Notes under the pieces: model-generated
Seen by the model: the letters and a program-made list of their open reading frames with translations, nothing else
Database searches by the model: none
Told to the model about the DNA's origin: nothing
Translations under genes and position numbers: made by a program
Shown: piece by piece, positions 1 through 10,102 of the stretch
How positions within the stretch are numbered: the stretch's first letter is position 1
How the letters are laid out: each line of letters starts with the position of its first letter
DNA from: Klebsiella grimontii
GTDB taxonomy: Bacteria > Pseudomonadota > Gammaproteobacteria > Enterobacterales > Enterobacteriaceae
DNA: 64,000 nt
Assembly (NCBI RefSeq): GCF_900200035.1
Contig: NZ_FZTC01000015.1
Coordinates: 310,001 to 374,000 of the forward strand
Direction: 5' to 3'

Positions 1-243
1 GAGATGAGCACTCAGATGGCGAAACTGTTTGCCGCTGCGGGCCAGGCCGCGCCGGAAGTGAAATACATCTTTGAGCTGAACCCGCTGCATCCGCTGGTAA
101 AACGCGCGGCGGATACCCAGGATGATGCGCAGTTCGGCGAGTGGGTTGAGCTGCTGCTCGATCAGGCGCTGCTGGCCGAGCGCGGTACGCTGGAAGATCC
201 AAACCAGTTTATCCGCCGTATGAACCAGCTGCTGGCGTCGTAA
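1..243 (+). CDS. htpG: Chaperone protein HtpG (Hsp90), C-terminal end only
   Basis: The open frame enters at the window edge and ends at the TAA at 241-243. About 80 residues are present and match the extreme C-terminus of enterobacterial HtpG, including the AERGTLEDP stretch and the ending RRMNQLLAS. This end belongs to the dimerisation domain of the cytosolic ATP-dependent Hsp90 chaperone. The ATPase and middle domains lie upstream of the window. The following gene is adk, as in E. coli, which supports the call. Partial because of the window edge, not a real truncation. Confidence 0.96.
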   Translation, partial: EMSTQMAKLFAAAGQAAPEVKYIFELNPLHPLVKRAADTQDDAQFGEWVELLLDQALLAERGTLEDPNQFIRRMNQLLAS

Positions 244-250
244 TCTTTAC

Positions 251-282
251 CCTCACCCTAACCCTCTCCCGCTGGGAGAGGG
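251..282. repeat. Intergenic inverted repeat after htpG
   Basis: A perfect 9-bp stem (262-270 with 274-282) closes on a 3-nt loop, preceded by a CCTCACCCTAAC tract. This sequence type is scattered in enterobacterial intergenic regions, and a close relative sits at 15776-15810. No T-run follows, so an intrinsic terminator is not shown, though it may protect the htpG 3' end. Confidence 0.6.
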
Positions 283-386
283 TATCAAACCGCACGATAC
301 GTAAAATATCTCACCATTAACCGTTTCAGCCGCCCCGCCTTCCTTGAGCCATCCGCGTTCTGGTGGTATGGTTTAGCGTTTTTTGA

Positions 387-1064
<678 letters not shown>

Positions 1065-1071
1065 TTCCGTT

Positions 1072-1118
1072 AGTTCTCATCCCGCAGCGGCGGGGTGAGA
1101 ACTCCTCTCATTTTACCT
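1072..1118 (+). terminator. Probable Rho-independent terminator of adk
   Basis: A 14-bp stem (1072-1085 with 1090-1103, one G-T pair) closes on a 4-nt loop seven bases after the adk stop. A T-rich stretch follows at about 1110-1118. Confidence 0.75.
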
Positions 1119-1132
1119 TTTTCTATGATTGG

Positions 1133-1160
1133 TTCCGTTTAGCGCCATTTCAGCTACAAT
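1133..1160 (+). promoter_or_regulatory. Possible hemH promoter
   Basis: A TACAAT hexamer at 1155-1160 fits a -10 box. TTCCGT at 1133-1138 is a weak -35 with a 16-bp spacer. It lies 31 bp before the hemH start and downstream of the adk terminator, so some promoter is needed here. Confidence 0.35.
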
Positions 1161-1191
1161 TGTCAGCGATTCAAATGGTTAAGAGGCGGTA

Positions 1192-2154
1192 ATGCATCAG
1201 ACGAAAACAGGTATCTTATTAGCCAATTTAGGCACTCCCGATGCGCCCACGCCCGACGCGGTAAAGCGCTATCTGCGACAGTTTCTCAGCGACAAGCGCG
1301 TGGTGGATACCTCCCGTCTACTGTGGTGGCCGCTGCTGCGCGGCGTGATACTGCCCCTGCGCGCCCCCAGGGTCGCTAAGCTCTATCAGTCCATCTGGAT
1401 GGAAGAAGGCTCGCCGCTGATGGTCTACAGCCAGCAGCAGCGGCAGGCGCTGGCCGCGCGGCTTGCGGATACGCCGGTGGCGCTGGGGATGAGCTATGGT
1501 TCGCCGTCGCTGGAGAGCGCGGTCGATGAACTGCTGGCGCAGGGCGTGGATCACATCGTGGTGCTACCGCTCTATCCGCAATACTCCTGCTCCACCGTGG
1601 CGGCGGTGTGGGATGAGCTGGGGCGTATTCTTGCCAAAAAGCGCGCGATCCCCGGAATCTCTTTTATTCGCGATTACGCCGATGACGTGGACTATATTCA
1701 CGCGCTGGCCGCCAGCGTGCGCGCGTCCTTTGCGGTGCACGGCGAGCCGGATTTACTGCTGCTCTCCTATCATGGGATCCCGCAGCGTTACGCGCAGCAG
1801 GGGGATACCTATCCTCAGCGCTGTCGCGATACCACCCGTGAGCTGGTTTCCGCCCTGGGTCTGCCGCATGACCGGGTGATGATGACGTTCCAGTCGCGCT
1901 TTGGTCGTGAGCCTTGGCTGACGCCCTATACCGACGAAACGCTGAAAATGCTCGGTGAGAAAGGGGTGAAGCATATCCAGGTTATCTGTCCCGGCTTTGC
2001 CGCCGATTGCCTGGAGACGCTGGAGGAGATTGCCGTGCAAAATCGGGAAATCTTCCTCGAGGCTGGCGGCCAGCAATATGAGTACATTCCGGCGCTTAAT
2101 GCGGACACCGCGCATATTGAAATGATGGTCAACCTGACGGCGAAATATCGCTGA
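1192..2154 (+). CDS. hemH: Ferrochelatase
   Basis: This 320-residue enzyme inserts Fe(II) into protoporphyrin IX in the last step of haem synthesis, at the cytosolic face of the inner membrane. The N-terminal [13 protein letters not shown] motif and the [12 protein letters not shown] segment, which carries the catalytic histidine, are both visible. The later [17 protein letters not shown] stretch carries the conserved glutamates. Length matches E. coli HemH (320). The start follows an AAGAGGCGG ribosome binding site. It is a single gene between the adk terminator and gsk. Confidence 0.97.
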   Translation: MHQTKTGILLANLGTPDAPTPDAVKRYLRQFLSDKRVVDTSRLLWWPLLRGVILPLRAPRVAKLYQSIWMEEGSPLMVYSQQQRQALAARLADTPVALGMSYGSPSLESAVDELLAQGVDHIVVLPLYPQYSCSTVAAVWDELGRILAKKRAIPGISFIRDYADDVDYIHALAASVRASFAVHGEPDLLLLSYHGIPQRYAQQGDTYPQRCRDTTRELVSALGLPHDRVMMTFQSRFGREPWLTPYTDETLKMLGEKGVKHIQVICPGFAADCLETLEEIAVQNREIFLEAGGQQYEYIPALNADTAHIEMMVNLTAKYR

Positions 2155-2217
2155 TCGCGCGTGCGGCGGGGAGTATGCTACTATTCCCCGCTTGTTCACT
2201 GCTAATAAATCGCCACT

Positions 2218-3522
2218 ATGAAATTTCCCGGTAAACGCAAATCCAAACACTACTTTCCCGTCAATGCTCGCGATCCGCTGCTGCAGCAAATTCAGCCGGA
2301 TAATGAATCTAACGTCGCCTGGGTCGTCGGCATCGATCAAACCCTCGTTGATATCGAAGCGAAAGTGGATGAGGCGTTTATCGTACGCTACGGCCTGAGC
2401 GCCGGGCATTCGCTGGTGATTGAAGATGACGTCGCCGAGGCGCTGTACCAGGAACTGGTCCGCAACGACCTGATTACCCATCAGTTTGCCGGCGGTACCA
2501 TCGGAAACACCATGCACAACTACTCGGTGCTGGCGGATGACCGCTCGGTTCTGCTTGGCGTGATGTGCAGCAATATTGAAATCGGCGGCTACGCCTATCG
2601 CTACCTGTGCAACACCTCCAGCCGTACCGATCTGAACTATCTGCAAGGGGTGGATGGCGCGATTGGTCGCTGCTTTACACTTATTAGCGACTCCGGCGAG
2701 CGCACCTTTGCGATCAGCCCCGGCCATATGAATAAGCTCCGCCCGGAAAGCATTCCGGAAAGCGTAATCGCCGGTGCTTCCGCGCTGGTGCTGACCTCCT
2801 ATCTCGTCCGCTGCAAGCCGGGCGAGCCGATGCCGGACGCGACGATGCAGGCCATCGCATATGCGAAAAAGCACGATGTACCGGTGGTCCTGACCCTGGG
2901 GACTAAATACGTCATCGCCGATAATCCGGCGTGGTGGCAGGCGTTCCTCAAAGAGCACGTTTCCATTCTGGCGATGAATGAAGAGGAGGCGGAAGCGCTG
3001 ACCGGGCTGTCCGATCCGCTGCTGGCTTCCGACAAGGCGCTGGAATGGGTTGACCTGGTGCTGTGCACCGCCGGGCCTGCCGGGCTGTATATGGCCAGCT
3101 TTACCGAGGATGAGGCTAAGCGCAAAACGCAGCATCCGCTGCTGCCGGGCGCGATTGCCGAGTTTAACCAGTATGAATTCAGCCGCGCGATGCGTCATCA
3201 GGATTGCGAAAATCCGCTGCGTATTTATTCCCATATCGCACCCTATATGGGCGGGCCGGAGAAGATCATGAATACCAACGGCGCGGGCGACGGCGCGCTG
3301 GCGGCGCTGCTGCACGACATCACCGCTAATAATTATCATCGCAATAACGTGCCGAACTCCAGCAAGCACAAATGCAAATGGCTAACCTATTCCTCGCTGG
3401 CGCAGGTGTGTAAATACGCTAACCGCGTGAGCTATCAGGTGCTGAACCAGCATTCACCGCGTCTGACCCGCGGCCTGCCGGAGCGTGAAGACAGCCTGGA
3501 AGAGGCCTACTGGGATCGTTAA
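2218..3522 (+). CDS. gsk: Inosine-guanosine kinase
   Basis: This 434-residue cytosolic kinase of the PfkB/ribokinase family phosphorylates guanosine and inosine to GMP and IMP in purine salvage. The C-terminal family signature NTNGAGDGALAALLHD is present and contains the catalytic aspartate of the GAGD motif. Length equals that of E. coli Gsk. It sits 63 bp after hemH; that gap holds a GCGGGGA/TCCCCGC dyad and a possible -10, so gsk may have its own promoter. It converges on ybaL. Confidence 0.97.
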   Translation: MKFPGKRKSKHYFPVNARDPLLQQIQPDNESNVAWVVGIDQTLVDIEAKVDEAFIVRYGLSAGHSLVIEDDVAEALYQELVRNDLITHQFAGGTIGNTMHNYSVLADDRSVLLGVMCSNIEIGGYAYRYLCNTSSRTDLNYLQGVDGAIGRCFTLISDSGERTFAISPGHMNKLRPESIPESVIAGASALVLTSYLVRCKPGEPMPDATMQAIAYAKKHDVPVVLTLGTKYVIADNPAWWQAFLKEHVSILAMNEEEAEALTGLSDPLLASDKALEWVDLVLCTAGPAGLYMASFTEDEAKRKTQHPLLPGAIAEFNQYEFSRAMRHQDCENPLRIYSHIAPYMGGPEKIMNTNGAGDGALAALLHDITANNYHRNNVPNSSKHKCKWLTYSSLAQVCKYANRVSYQVLNQHSPRLTRGLPEREDSLEEAYWDR

Positions 3523-3538
3523 GCGGCCGGATAAAGCT

Positions 3539-3558
3539 GGCCCCGGTCATCCGGGGCC
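3539..3558. terminator. Hairpin between convergent gsk and ybaL
   Basis: An 8-bp GC-only stem (3539-3546 with 3551-3558) with a TCAT loop lies between the two convergent stop codons. There is no clear T-run on either side, so this is a likely but not a classical bidirectional terminator. Confidence 0.55.
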
Positions 3559-3564
3559 GAAGCA

Positions 3565-5241
3565 TTAACCGGTAATAAGCTCGCCGGCTGGCGGCGTTTC
3601 AAGCAGCTTAAGCATGGCGCGGGCGATTTCTCGTTCGCCCATCACCACCTGGTTGGCGCCGCGTTCGACGATATACTCCACCTCATCGTCGTAATGCGCG
3701 CGCGCGATGATCTCGATATTTGGGCATTTTTCTCGTGCGGAAGCGACGATTTCCCCGGCCTCGTAGCCGTTAGGAATAGTCAGCAGCAGCCAGCGTGCGC
3801 AGTCCAGATGCGCCAGATTCATAATCTCTTCATTGGCGGCGTTGCCTAATACCGCGCGAATACCCCGCGCGCGCAGTTCGTCAACGCGGGTGCGCGACGT
3901 TTCGATAACCACCAGCGGTATCCCCTGAGCCATCAGTTTTTCACCAAGCAGGCTCCCTACGCGACCAAAACCGACCAGCAGCGCATGGTTACAGATATCA
4001 ACGGGGATCTGTTTCTCATCTTCCAGCACTTCTTCCAGCGTCTGTTCGTCCAGCGTCTCCGTTTTATCGAGGTATTTTTCCAGCAGGGTAAACAGGACCG
4101 GGTTGAGCATGATGGAGATAATGGCGCCGGCAAGCACCAGGTTCTGCCCGGCCTGCGGCAGCAGATCCAGCGCCATTCCCAGACCGGCAAGAATAAAGGC
4201 GAATTCACCGATTTGCGCCAGACTGGCGGCAATGGTCAGGGCAGTGCGCGGCGAGTGGCCAAACATCCGCACCAGGAAGAAAGCGGCGGCCGATTTACCG
4301 AAAATAATGATGGCCAGCGTCGCGAGCACCGCCAGCGGCTGCTCAAGCAGGATCATCGGATCAAACAGCATTCCCACGGAGACAAAGAACAGCACGGCGA
4401 ACGCGTCGCGCAGCGGCAGCGTATCGTGGGCGGCGCGATGGCTGAGTTCGGATTCATTGAGCACCATTCCGGCGAAGAAGGCGCCGAGGGCGAAGGAGAC
4501 GTCAAACAGCTCAACGGCGCCGAAGGCGATGCCGAGCGCTAACGCCAGTACCGACAGGGTAAACAGCTCGCGCGAACCGGTTGCCGCGCTGCGTGACATA
4601 ATCCACGGCACCAGGCGGCGGCCCACCAGCATCATAATCGCGATAAAGGCGACGACTTTACCAATGGTAATGCCCATATCGAGGGCCAGGGAAGCCAGAC
4701 CCACGTCGCCTTTCTCCGTCATGCCTGCGACCGCTGGCAGCAGCACCAGCGTCAGCACCATCACCAGATCTTCAACAATCAGCCAGCCGATGGCGATTTG
4801 CCCCCGCTGGCTATCAATAAGCTGTCGTTCTTCCAGCGCGCGCAGCAGCACCACGGTACTGGCGGTAGAAAGACACAAACCAAAGACGATGCCGGTCATT
4901 AACGACCAGCCCAGCATGGCAGAGAGCGCCATGCCCAACAGCGTCGCCACGGCTATCTGGGCGATAGCGCCCGGGATGGCGATGGCCTTGACCGCCATCA
5001 AATCTTTTAAGGAGAAATGCAGACCCACGCCGAACATCAGCAGGATCACGCCAAGCTCGGCCAGCTCCGGCGCCAGCTTGGTATCAGCAACAAAACCCGG
5101 GGTAAAAGGTCCGGCCAGCACGCCCGCTAATAAATATCCCACCAGAGGAGAAATACGTAGCTTATTGGCAATCATGCCGAGAATAAAGGCGAGCACAAGG
5201 CCGCCGACAATGGTGGTGATTAGCGGTGTTGCGTGGTGCAT
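3565..5241 (-). CDS. ybaL: Putative monovalent cation:proton antiporter YbaL (CPA2/KefC family)
   Basis: This 558-residue protein has an N-terminal Na+/H+-exchanger domain of about a dozen membrane helices (residues 5-385). A C-terminal cytosolic RCK/TrkA-N domain follows, where GFGRVGSLLGEKL is the Rossmann nucleotide-binding loop. I place the start at the ATG at 5241 (MHHATPL) because an AAGGAGA ribosome binding site precedes it and this gives the E. coli YbaL length. An in-frame upstream start would add 14 residues with no such site. The family exchanges K+ or Na+ for protons; the physiological ion of YbaL is not established. Confidence 0.93.
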   Translation of the reverse strand: MHHATPLITTIVGGLVLAFILGMIANKLRISPLVGYLLAGVLAGPFTPGFVADTKLAPELAELGVILLMFGVGLHFSLKDLMAVKAIAIPGAIAQIAVATLLGMALSAMLGWSLMTGIVFGLCLSTASTVVLLRALEERQLIDSQRGQIAIGWLIVEDLVMVLTLVLLPAVAGMTEKGDVGLASLALDMGITIGKVVAFIAIMMLVGRRLVPWIMSRSAATGSRELFTLSVLALALGIAFGAVELFDVSFALGAFFAGMVLNESELSHRAAHDTLPLRDAFAVLFFVSVGMLFDPMILLEQPLAVLATLAIIIFGKSAAAFFLVRMFGHSPRTALTIAASLAQIGEFAFILAGLGMALDLLPQAGQNLVLAGAIISIMLNPVLFTLLEKYLDKTETLDEQTLEEVLEDEKQIPVDICNHALLVGFGRVGSLLGEKLMAQGIPLVVIETSRTRVDELRARGIRAVLGNAANEEIMNLAHLDCARWLLLTIPNGYEAGEIVASAREKCPNIEIIARAHYDDEVEYIVERGANQVVMGEREIARAMLKLLETPPAGELITG

Positions 5242-5440
5242 TCCGTCTCCTTGCAGTGGTGAGCTGATCCATTTTCGGCACAAAAACCAAAAAACCGAAT
5301 AATAGTTTATGACAATTTCAGTGGTTTTGTTTATGAATAATTATTGAATTTTGCAGAAAAATGGAATTGACGCCTAAAAAGGCACGAACAGCCAAATGGC
5401 AGCAGGTTATGCGGGGTAATGCCGATGGAGTAAGGGATTG

Positions 5441-5469
5441 CGGCAGCCAAAGTTGCACTTTGGCTGCCG
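5441..5469 (-). terminator. Probable terminator of fsr
   Basis: A perfect 13-bp stem (5441-5453 with 5457-5469) with a 3-nt loop lies 6 bp beyond the fsr stop on the minus strand. The following T-run is poor, but position and stem strength fit a transcript end. Confidence 0.6.
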
Positions 5470-5474
5470 GATAA

Positions 5475-6695
5475 TCACGACTTTTGGCGGTTATCAGGAA
5501 GAAATATCGTCAGAATGCCGAGAAGCGGCAGGAAAGCACAGATTTTATAGACCAGTTCGATACTGGTATGGTCAGCTAAAAGCCCCAGCACCGCGGCTCC
5601 AAGGCCGCCCATGCCAAAGGCGAAACCGAAAAACAAACCAGAAACCATGCCGATCCGCCCCGGGAGCAGCTCCTGGGCATAGACCAGAATAGCGGAAAAG
5701 GCCGAAGCGAGAATAAAACCAATAATCACCGTCAAAATACCGGTCCACTCCAGCGATGCATAGGGTAAAACGAGGGTAAACGGCGCTACGCCAAGGATAG
5801 AGCCCCAAATTACATATTTACGCCCAATCTTGTCACCAACAGGCCCGCCAATCACCGTTCCTGCCGCGACGGCAAAAAGAAAGGCAAATAGGTGGAACTG
5901 GGCATTTTGTACCGACAATCCGAACTTTTGCATCAGATAAAAGGTGTAATAGCTACTGATGCTCGCCATATAGAAATATTTCGAGAAAATGAGCATTAAC
6001 AGGATGCTAACCGCCAGAATGACTTTATTTTTCGGCAGCGGATTAACCACCACCGCTTTCGGTTTACCTTTGTTCAGACGGTGCTGAGCGGCATACCAGC
6101 GGCTGATCTGCGCCAGCACGACGATCGCCAGCAGCGCCGCCAGGACAAACCAGCCGACGTTCCCTTTGCCGTAAGGCGCGATAATCAGGGCCGCAAGCAG
6201 CGGACCTAACGAGCTGCCGAAGTTGCCGCCGACCTGGAATATCGACTGCGCCAGGCCATGACGTCCGCCGGAGGCCATGCGCGCCACGCGAGAAGACTCC
6301 GGATGAAAGACCGACGATCCGGTCCCGACCAGCGCGGCAGCGAGCAGAACCATCCCGAAGCTGCCGGATATCGCCAGCAGCACCAGACCGCTCAGGGTAA
6401 AGCACATGCCAATTGGCAGCGACCACGGCATCGGGTGTTTGTCGGTCAGGTAGCCGACAACCGGCTGCAGTAGCGATGAGGCCAGCTGGAAGGTGAGGGT
6501 GATCATCCCAATCTGCACAAAGGTCAGCGAGAACTCGGCCTGGAGCAGCGGGTAGATAGCCAGAATAAGCGATTGGATCATATCGTTCAGCAAATGCGAG
6601 AGGCTGATGGCCCCGAGAATGCGAAACGAAGTGCGTGCTTTTTGCGGCGCAGCAGCAGGGCCGGATAAGGGTTGTGCGGTCTGATTCATTGCCAT
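5475..6695 (-). CDS. fsr: Fosmidomycin-resistance MFS efflux transporter
   Basis: This 406-residue inner-membrane protein of the major facilitator superfamily has 12 predicted helices. It is near-identical in length and sequence to E. coli Fsr, for example LSHLLNDMIQSLILAIYPLL and the loop VGDKIGRKYV. Fsr exports fosmidomycin when overproduced; its normal substrate is unknown. The start MAMNQ at 6695 has a poor ribosome binding site, and the second ATG at 6689 is an alternative. It is divergent from ushA. Confidence 0.95.
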   Translation of the reverse strand: MAMNQTAQPLSGPAAAPQKARTSFRILGAISLSHLLNDMIQSLILAIYPLLQAEFSLTFVQIGMITLTFQLASSLLQPVVGYLTDKHPMPWSLPIGMCFTLSGLVLLAISGSFGMVLLAAALVGTGSSVFHPESSRVARMASGGRHGLAQSIFQVGGNFGSSLGPLLAALIIAPYGKGNVGWFVLAALLAIVVLAQISRWYAAQHRLNKGKPKAVVVNPLPKNKVILAVSILLMLIFSKYFYMASISSYYTFYLMQKFGLSVQNAQFHLFAFLFAVAAGTVIGGPVGDKIGRKYVIWGSILGVAPFTLVLPYASLEWTGILTVIIGFILASAFSAILVYAQELLPGRIGMVSGLFFGFAFGMGGLGAAVLGLLADHTSIELVYKICAFLPLLGILTIFLPDNRQKS

Positions 6696-6858
6696 AGGTT
6701 CGCTTAAGTGTTTTTTATAGAGGATGCAGGTGGAATTATTATCTGCCTAACATACCTGCCGCTAAGGTTTGAAGGAAGTCGCAATTCTGAAAACATATTT
6801 GTCTAATTCGCTATCTCGCTATACTTTCGGCACTTGTTACTTTGTCAGGGAGAGAAAT

Positions 6859-8511
6859 ATGCACCTTATTAAACGAGGCGTCGCGCTGGCGCTATTTACC
6901 GCGTTATCGCTGGGGAGCCTGTCAGCGCAGGCTTATGAGCAGGATAAAACCTATAAAATTACCATCCTGCATACGAACGATCATCATGGTCACTTCTGGC
7001 GCAGCGACTACGGCGAATACGGGCTGTCGGCACAAAAAACGCTGGTGGACGGTATCCGCAAAGAGGTGGCGGACGAGGGCGGCAGCGTGCTGTTGTTATC
7101 CGGCGGCGATATCAATACCGGCGTGCCGGAATCCGACTTACAGGATGCGGAACCCGATTTTCGCGGGATGAACCTGATTGGCTACGATGCGATGGCGGTA
7201 GGCAATCACGAGTTTGATAATCCCCTTAGCGTACTGCGTCAGCAGGAAAAATGGGCGAAGTTCCCCTTCCTCTCCGCCAATATTTACCAGAAAAGCACCG
7301 GCGAGCGTCTGTTTAAGCCGTGGGCGCTGTTCAAGCGCGGCGGACTGAATATTGCGGTTATCGGCCTGACGACCGACGATACGGCTAAAATCGGCAATCC
7401 CGAGTTCTTTACCGATATCGAGTTCCGAAAGCCGGCGGAAGAGGCCAAACTGGTTATCCAGGAACTGCAGCAGAACGAAAAACCGGATGTGATTCTGGCC
7501 ACCACCCATATGGGTCATTATGACAACGGCGCCCACGGCTCTAATGCGCCTGGCGACGTTGAGATGGCGCGCAGCCTGCCTGCGGGATCGCTGGCGATGA
7601 TCGTCGGCGGCCACTCGCAGGACCCGGTATGCATGGCATCGGAGAATAAAAAGCAGGTGGATTATGTCCCGGGCAGCCCGTGCGCGCCGGACAAGCAGAA
7701 CGGTATCTGGATCGTGCAGGCCCACGAGTGGGGCAAATACGTGGGCCGCGCCGACTTCGAATTCCGCAACGGCGAAATGAAGCTGGTGCACTATCAGCTG
7801 ATCCCGGTCAACCTGAAGAAAAAGGTCACTTACGACAACGGCGAGAGCGAGCGCGTGCTCTATACGCCGCAAATCCCTGAAAGCCCGCAGATGCTCTCTC
7901 TGCTGACGCCGTACCAGAATAAAGGCAAAGCGCAGCTGCAGGTGAAAATTGGTAGCGTGAACGCGCATCTGGAGGGCGATCGCAGCAAAGTGCGTTTTGT
8001 GCAAACCAATATGGGACGTCTGCTGCTGGCGGCGCAGATGGCGCGTAGCAATGCCGATTTCGCGGTGATGAGCGGCGGCGGAGTACGTGACTCGATTGAA
8101 GCGGGCGATATCACCTATAAAGACGTGATGAAGGTACAACCCTTCGGCAACGTGCTGGTGTATGTCGATATGAGCGGTAAGGAAGTGACGGAGTATCTGA
8201 CCGCGGTGGCGCAGATGAAACCCGACTCCGGCGCCTATCCGCAGTTTGCCAACGTCGGTTTTGTGGCCAAAGACGGCAAGCTTAACAATTTGACCATCAA
8301 AGGTGAACCGGTCGATCCGGCGAAGACCTACCGTATGGCGACCCTGAGCTTTAACGCCACCGGCGGCGACGGCTACCCGCATATCGATACTAAGCCCGGC
8401 TATGTGAATACCGGCTTTATAGACGCCGAAGTGTTGAAAGAGTATATCCAGAAAAACTCACCGCTCGACGCGGCAGCCTATGAGCCGAAAGGCGAGGTGA
8501 GCTGGCAGTAA
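6859..8511 (+). CDS. ushA: Periplasmic UDP-sugar hydrolase / 5'-nucleotidase
   Basis: The 550-residue precursor has a signal peptide of about 25 residues ending LSAQA before YEQDK. The N-terminal metallophosphatase domain carries ILHTNDHHGH, GGDINTG, GNHEFD and the metal-binding GGHSQD. The C-terminal nucleotidase domain has GGGVRDSIEAGDIT. It degrades UDP-glucose and nucleotides in the periplasm so that nucleosides can be imported. I chose the ATG at 6859 because the signal peptide begins there and GGGAG precedes it; an in-frame start 30 codons upstream would destroy the signal. A TATACT at 6820-6825 may be the -10 box. Confidence 0.97.
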   Translation: MHLIKRGVALALFTALSLGSLSAQAYEQDKTYKITILHTNDHHGHFWRSDYGEYGLSAQKTLVDGIRKEVADEGGSVLLLSGGDINTGVPESDLQDAEPDFRGMNLIGYDAMAVGNHEFDNPLSVLRQQEKWAKFPFLSANIYQKSTGERLFKPWALFKRGGLNIAVIGLTTDDTAKIGNPEFFTDIEFRKPAEEAKLVIQELQQNEKPDVILATTHMGHYDNGAHGSNAPGDVEMARSLPAGSLAMIVGGHSQDPVCMASENKKQVDYVPGSPCAPDKQNGIWIVQAHEWGKYVGRADFEFRNGEMKLVHYQLIPVNLKKKVTYDNGESERVLYTPQIPESPQMLSLLTPYQNKGKAQLQVKIGSVNAHLEGDRSKVRFVQTNMGRLLLAAQMARSNADFAVMSGGGVRDSIEAGDITYKDVMKVQPFGNVLVYVDMSGKEVTEYLTAVAQMKPDSGAYPQFANVGFVAKDGKLNNLTIKGEPVDPAKTYRMATLSFNATGGDGYPHIDTKPGYVNTGFIDAEVLKEYIQKNSPLDAAAYEPKGEVSWQ

Positions 8512-8519
8512 CGTCAGAG

Positions 8520-8541
8520 TAGCCCCCGGTGGCGGGGGCTA
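8520..8541 (+). terminator. Hairpin after ushA
   Basis: A 9-bp stem (8520-8528 with 8533-8541) with a GTGG loop lies 8 bp after the ushA stop. The T-run is absent, so it may be a stabiliser rather than a full terminator. Confidence 0.55.
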
Positions 8542-8568
8542 CAGGTCTGAGCGGTTGTGGATTTTATA

Positions 8569-8600
8569 GCCGGACAAGGCGCGTCAGCGCCGCCTCCGGG
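8569..8600. repeat. REP (palindromic unit) element
   Basis: The sequence GCCGGACAAGGCGCGTCAGC and its imperfect complement form the classical enterobacterial REP palindrome. It lies between convergent ushA and ybaK, the usual extragenic setting. Confidence 0.8.
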
Positions 8601-8626
8601 ATTGTCCTCTGACGAAAATCCGTAAA

Positions 8627-9175
<549 letters not shown>

Positions 9176-9193
9176 TCATCTTGCGCAATAGTG

Positions 9194-9223
9194 TTGGCAG
9201 TGATGGTCACTTTGAGCGACAAT
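9194..9223 (+). promoter_or_regulatory. chiX promoter
   Basis: TTGGCA at 9194-9199 and GACAAT at 9218-9223 with an 18-bp spacer place the start of transcription at about 9229-9231. That fits the expected 5' end of ChiX. Confidence 0.65.
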
Positions 9224-9229
9224 CAGACG

Positions 9230-9309
9230 ATCCGGGGCGCGAACCCCGGAATAATAATAATGATGAAATTCCTCTTTGACGGGCCAATAGAAATATTGGC
9301 CATTTTTTT
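9230..9309 (+). ncRNA. chiX: Small regulatory RNA ChiX (SroB/MicM/RybC)
   Basis: The roughly 80-nt RNA lies in the ybaK-ybaP gap, as in E. coli. The conserved 3' half is intact: the single-stranded pairing region at about 9266-9282 (AAATTCCTCTTTGACGG) precedes a terminator stem 9282-9289 with 9294-9301, a GAAA loop, and seven T residues at 9303-9309. ChiX binds Hfq and silences chitoporin (chiP) mRNA until chitosugar-induced trap RNA titrates it. The 5' half differs from my memory of E. coli ChiX but keeps a 5' hairpin (CCGGGG/CCCCGG at about 9232-9249) and an AATAATAAT Hfq-type tract. The T-run touches the ybaP stop on the opposite strand. Confidence 0.92.
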
Positions 9310-10102
9310 ACGTCAGCATATCCGGCAGATTCCCTTCCCCGTATAAATGTAGCGCCCCGACGGCAACCACGTAGCGCCCCGGCGGCAGCGCCAGCAGCGT
9401 TTCGCGCCAGGCGAGGTTGCGCTGGTGCATCAGCACGTCATACAGCGACTGGCTAAAGGTGGTCGGTAGCGAGGTTGTTCCTTGTGACGGCGGCTGTTCC
9501 AGCCACCAGCCGATCATCACCTGCAGCAGACGCGCATTCGTGCGCCAGTGGGTGAGGGTATCTTCCAGCAGCGCCAGCCCGCCGTCGGGCAGATCCCGCA
9601 GCAGCGCAATCTGACTATCGGCGCCCTCCAGCTCCATCACGCGGATATGGCTCTCGCGCGCTGCCATCAGCAGCTGATAATCAATGCCGTAGTCTGCTCT
9701 TAGCCCTAATTTTTGCGCCTGAGTCGCCTGCAATACCATCGCCACCTGCCACAGCGGCTGGTTGTCGAACAACGCGATAGACAGACCCATTTCTCCCGCA
9801 CGATCTTGCAGTTCTGCAAGCTGGGATGGGCTCAGGCGTTCCGCCAGCGGCGGACAGGAGGGGAGGTTGCTGAACGGCGTTTCGCTGCCGCTAATATCCG
9901 CTTCCACAATCAGCGCATCGGCCTGGCGGATCTTTTTTAATAACCTGGCGGGCGGCGGCGACATGTCGCGGGTGCCCATATGAATACTGCCGACCAGATG
10001 TAGATAGCGCTCGCCGGGCAGGGTGATGTCCAGCGCGGGCCAGGAATAAGACGAGCCGACGGCGGCTTGCCACAGCATTTTTATTCGGTTTAACAGGCCC
10101 AT
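9308..10102 (-). CDS. ybaP: TraB/GumN-family protein YbaP
   Basis: This 264-residue protein has the TraB/PrgY/GumN fold signature: a GSIHMG motif near the N-terminus and VGALHLYGEGNL near the C-terminus. Both carry histidines thought to bind metal in this family. No function is established for YbaP. I start at the ATG at 10102 (MGLLNRIKML), which has a GGAG site and matches E. coli length; a start 18 codons upstream is possible but unsupported. No convincing signal peptide is visible. Confidence 0.92.
   Translation of the reverse strand: MGLLNRIKMLWQAAVGSSYSWPALDITLPGERYLHLVGSIHMGTRDMSPPPARLLKKIRQADALIVEADISGSETPFSNLPSCPPLAERLSPSQLAELQDRAGEMGLSIALFDNQPLWQVAMVLQATQAQKLGLRADYGIDYQLLMAARESHIRVMELEGADSQIALLRDLPDGGLALLEDTLTHWRTNARLLQVMIGWWLEQPPSQGTTSLPTTFSQSLYDVLMHQRNLAWRETLLALPPGRYVVAVGALHLYGEGNLPDMLT

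Noticed and set aside
1753..3369. 538-codon open frame on the minus strand across hemH and gsk
   Set aside because: It is antisense to two well-conserved genes, has no recognisable domains and arises from GC-rich codon bias.
4103..5302. 399-codon plus-strand frame opposite ybaL
   Set aside because: It mirrors ybaL on the other strand, with Ser/Arg/Pro-rich low-complexity translation and no family resemblance.
7138..8382. 414-codon minus-strand frame opposite ushA
   Set aside because: Histidine/arginine-rich shadow of ushA; no ribosome binding site and no domain.
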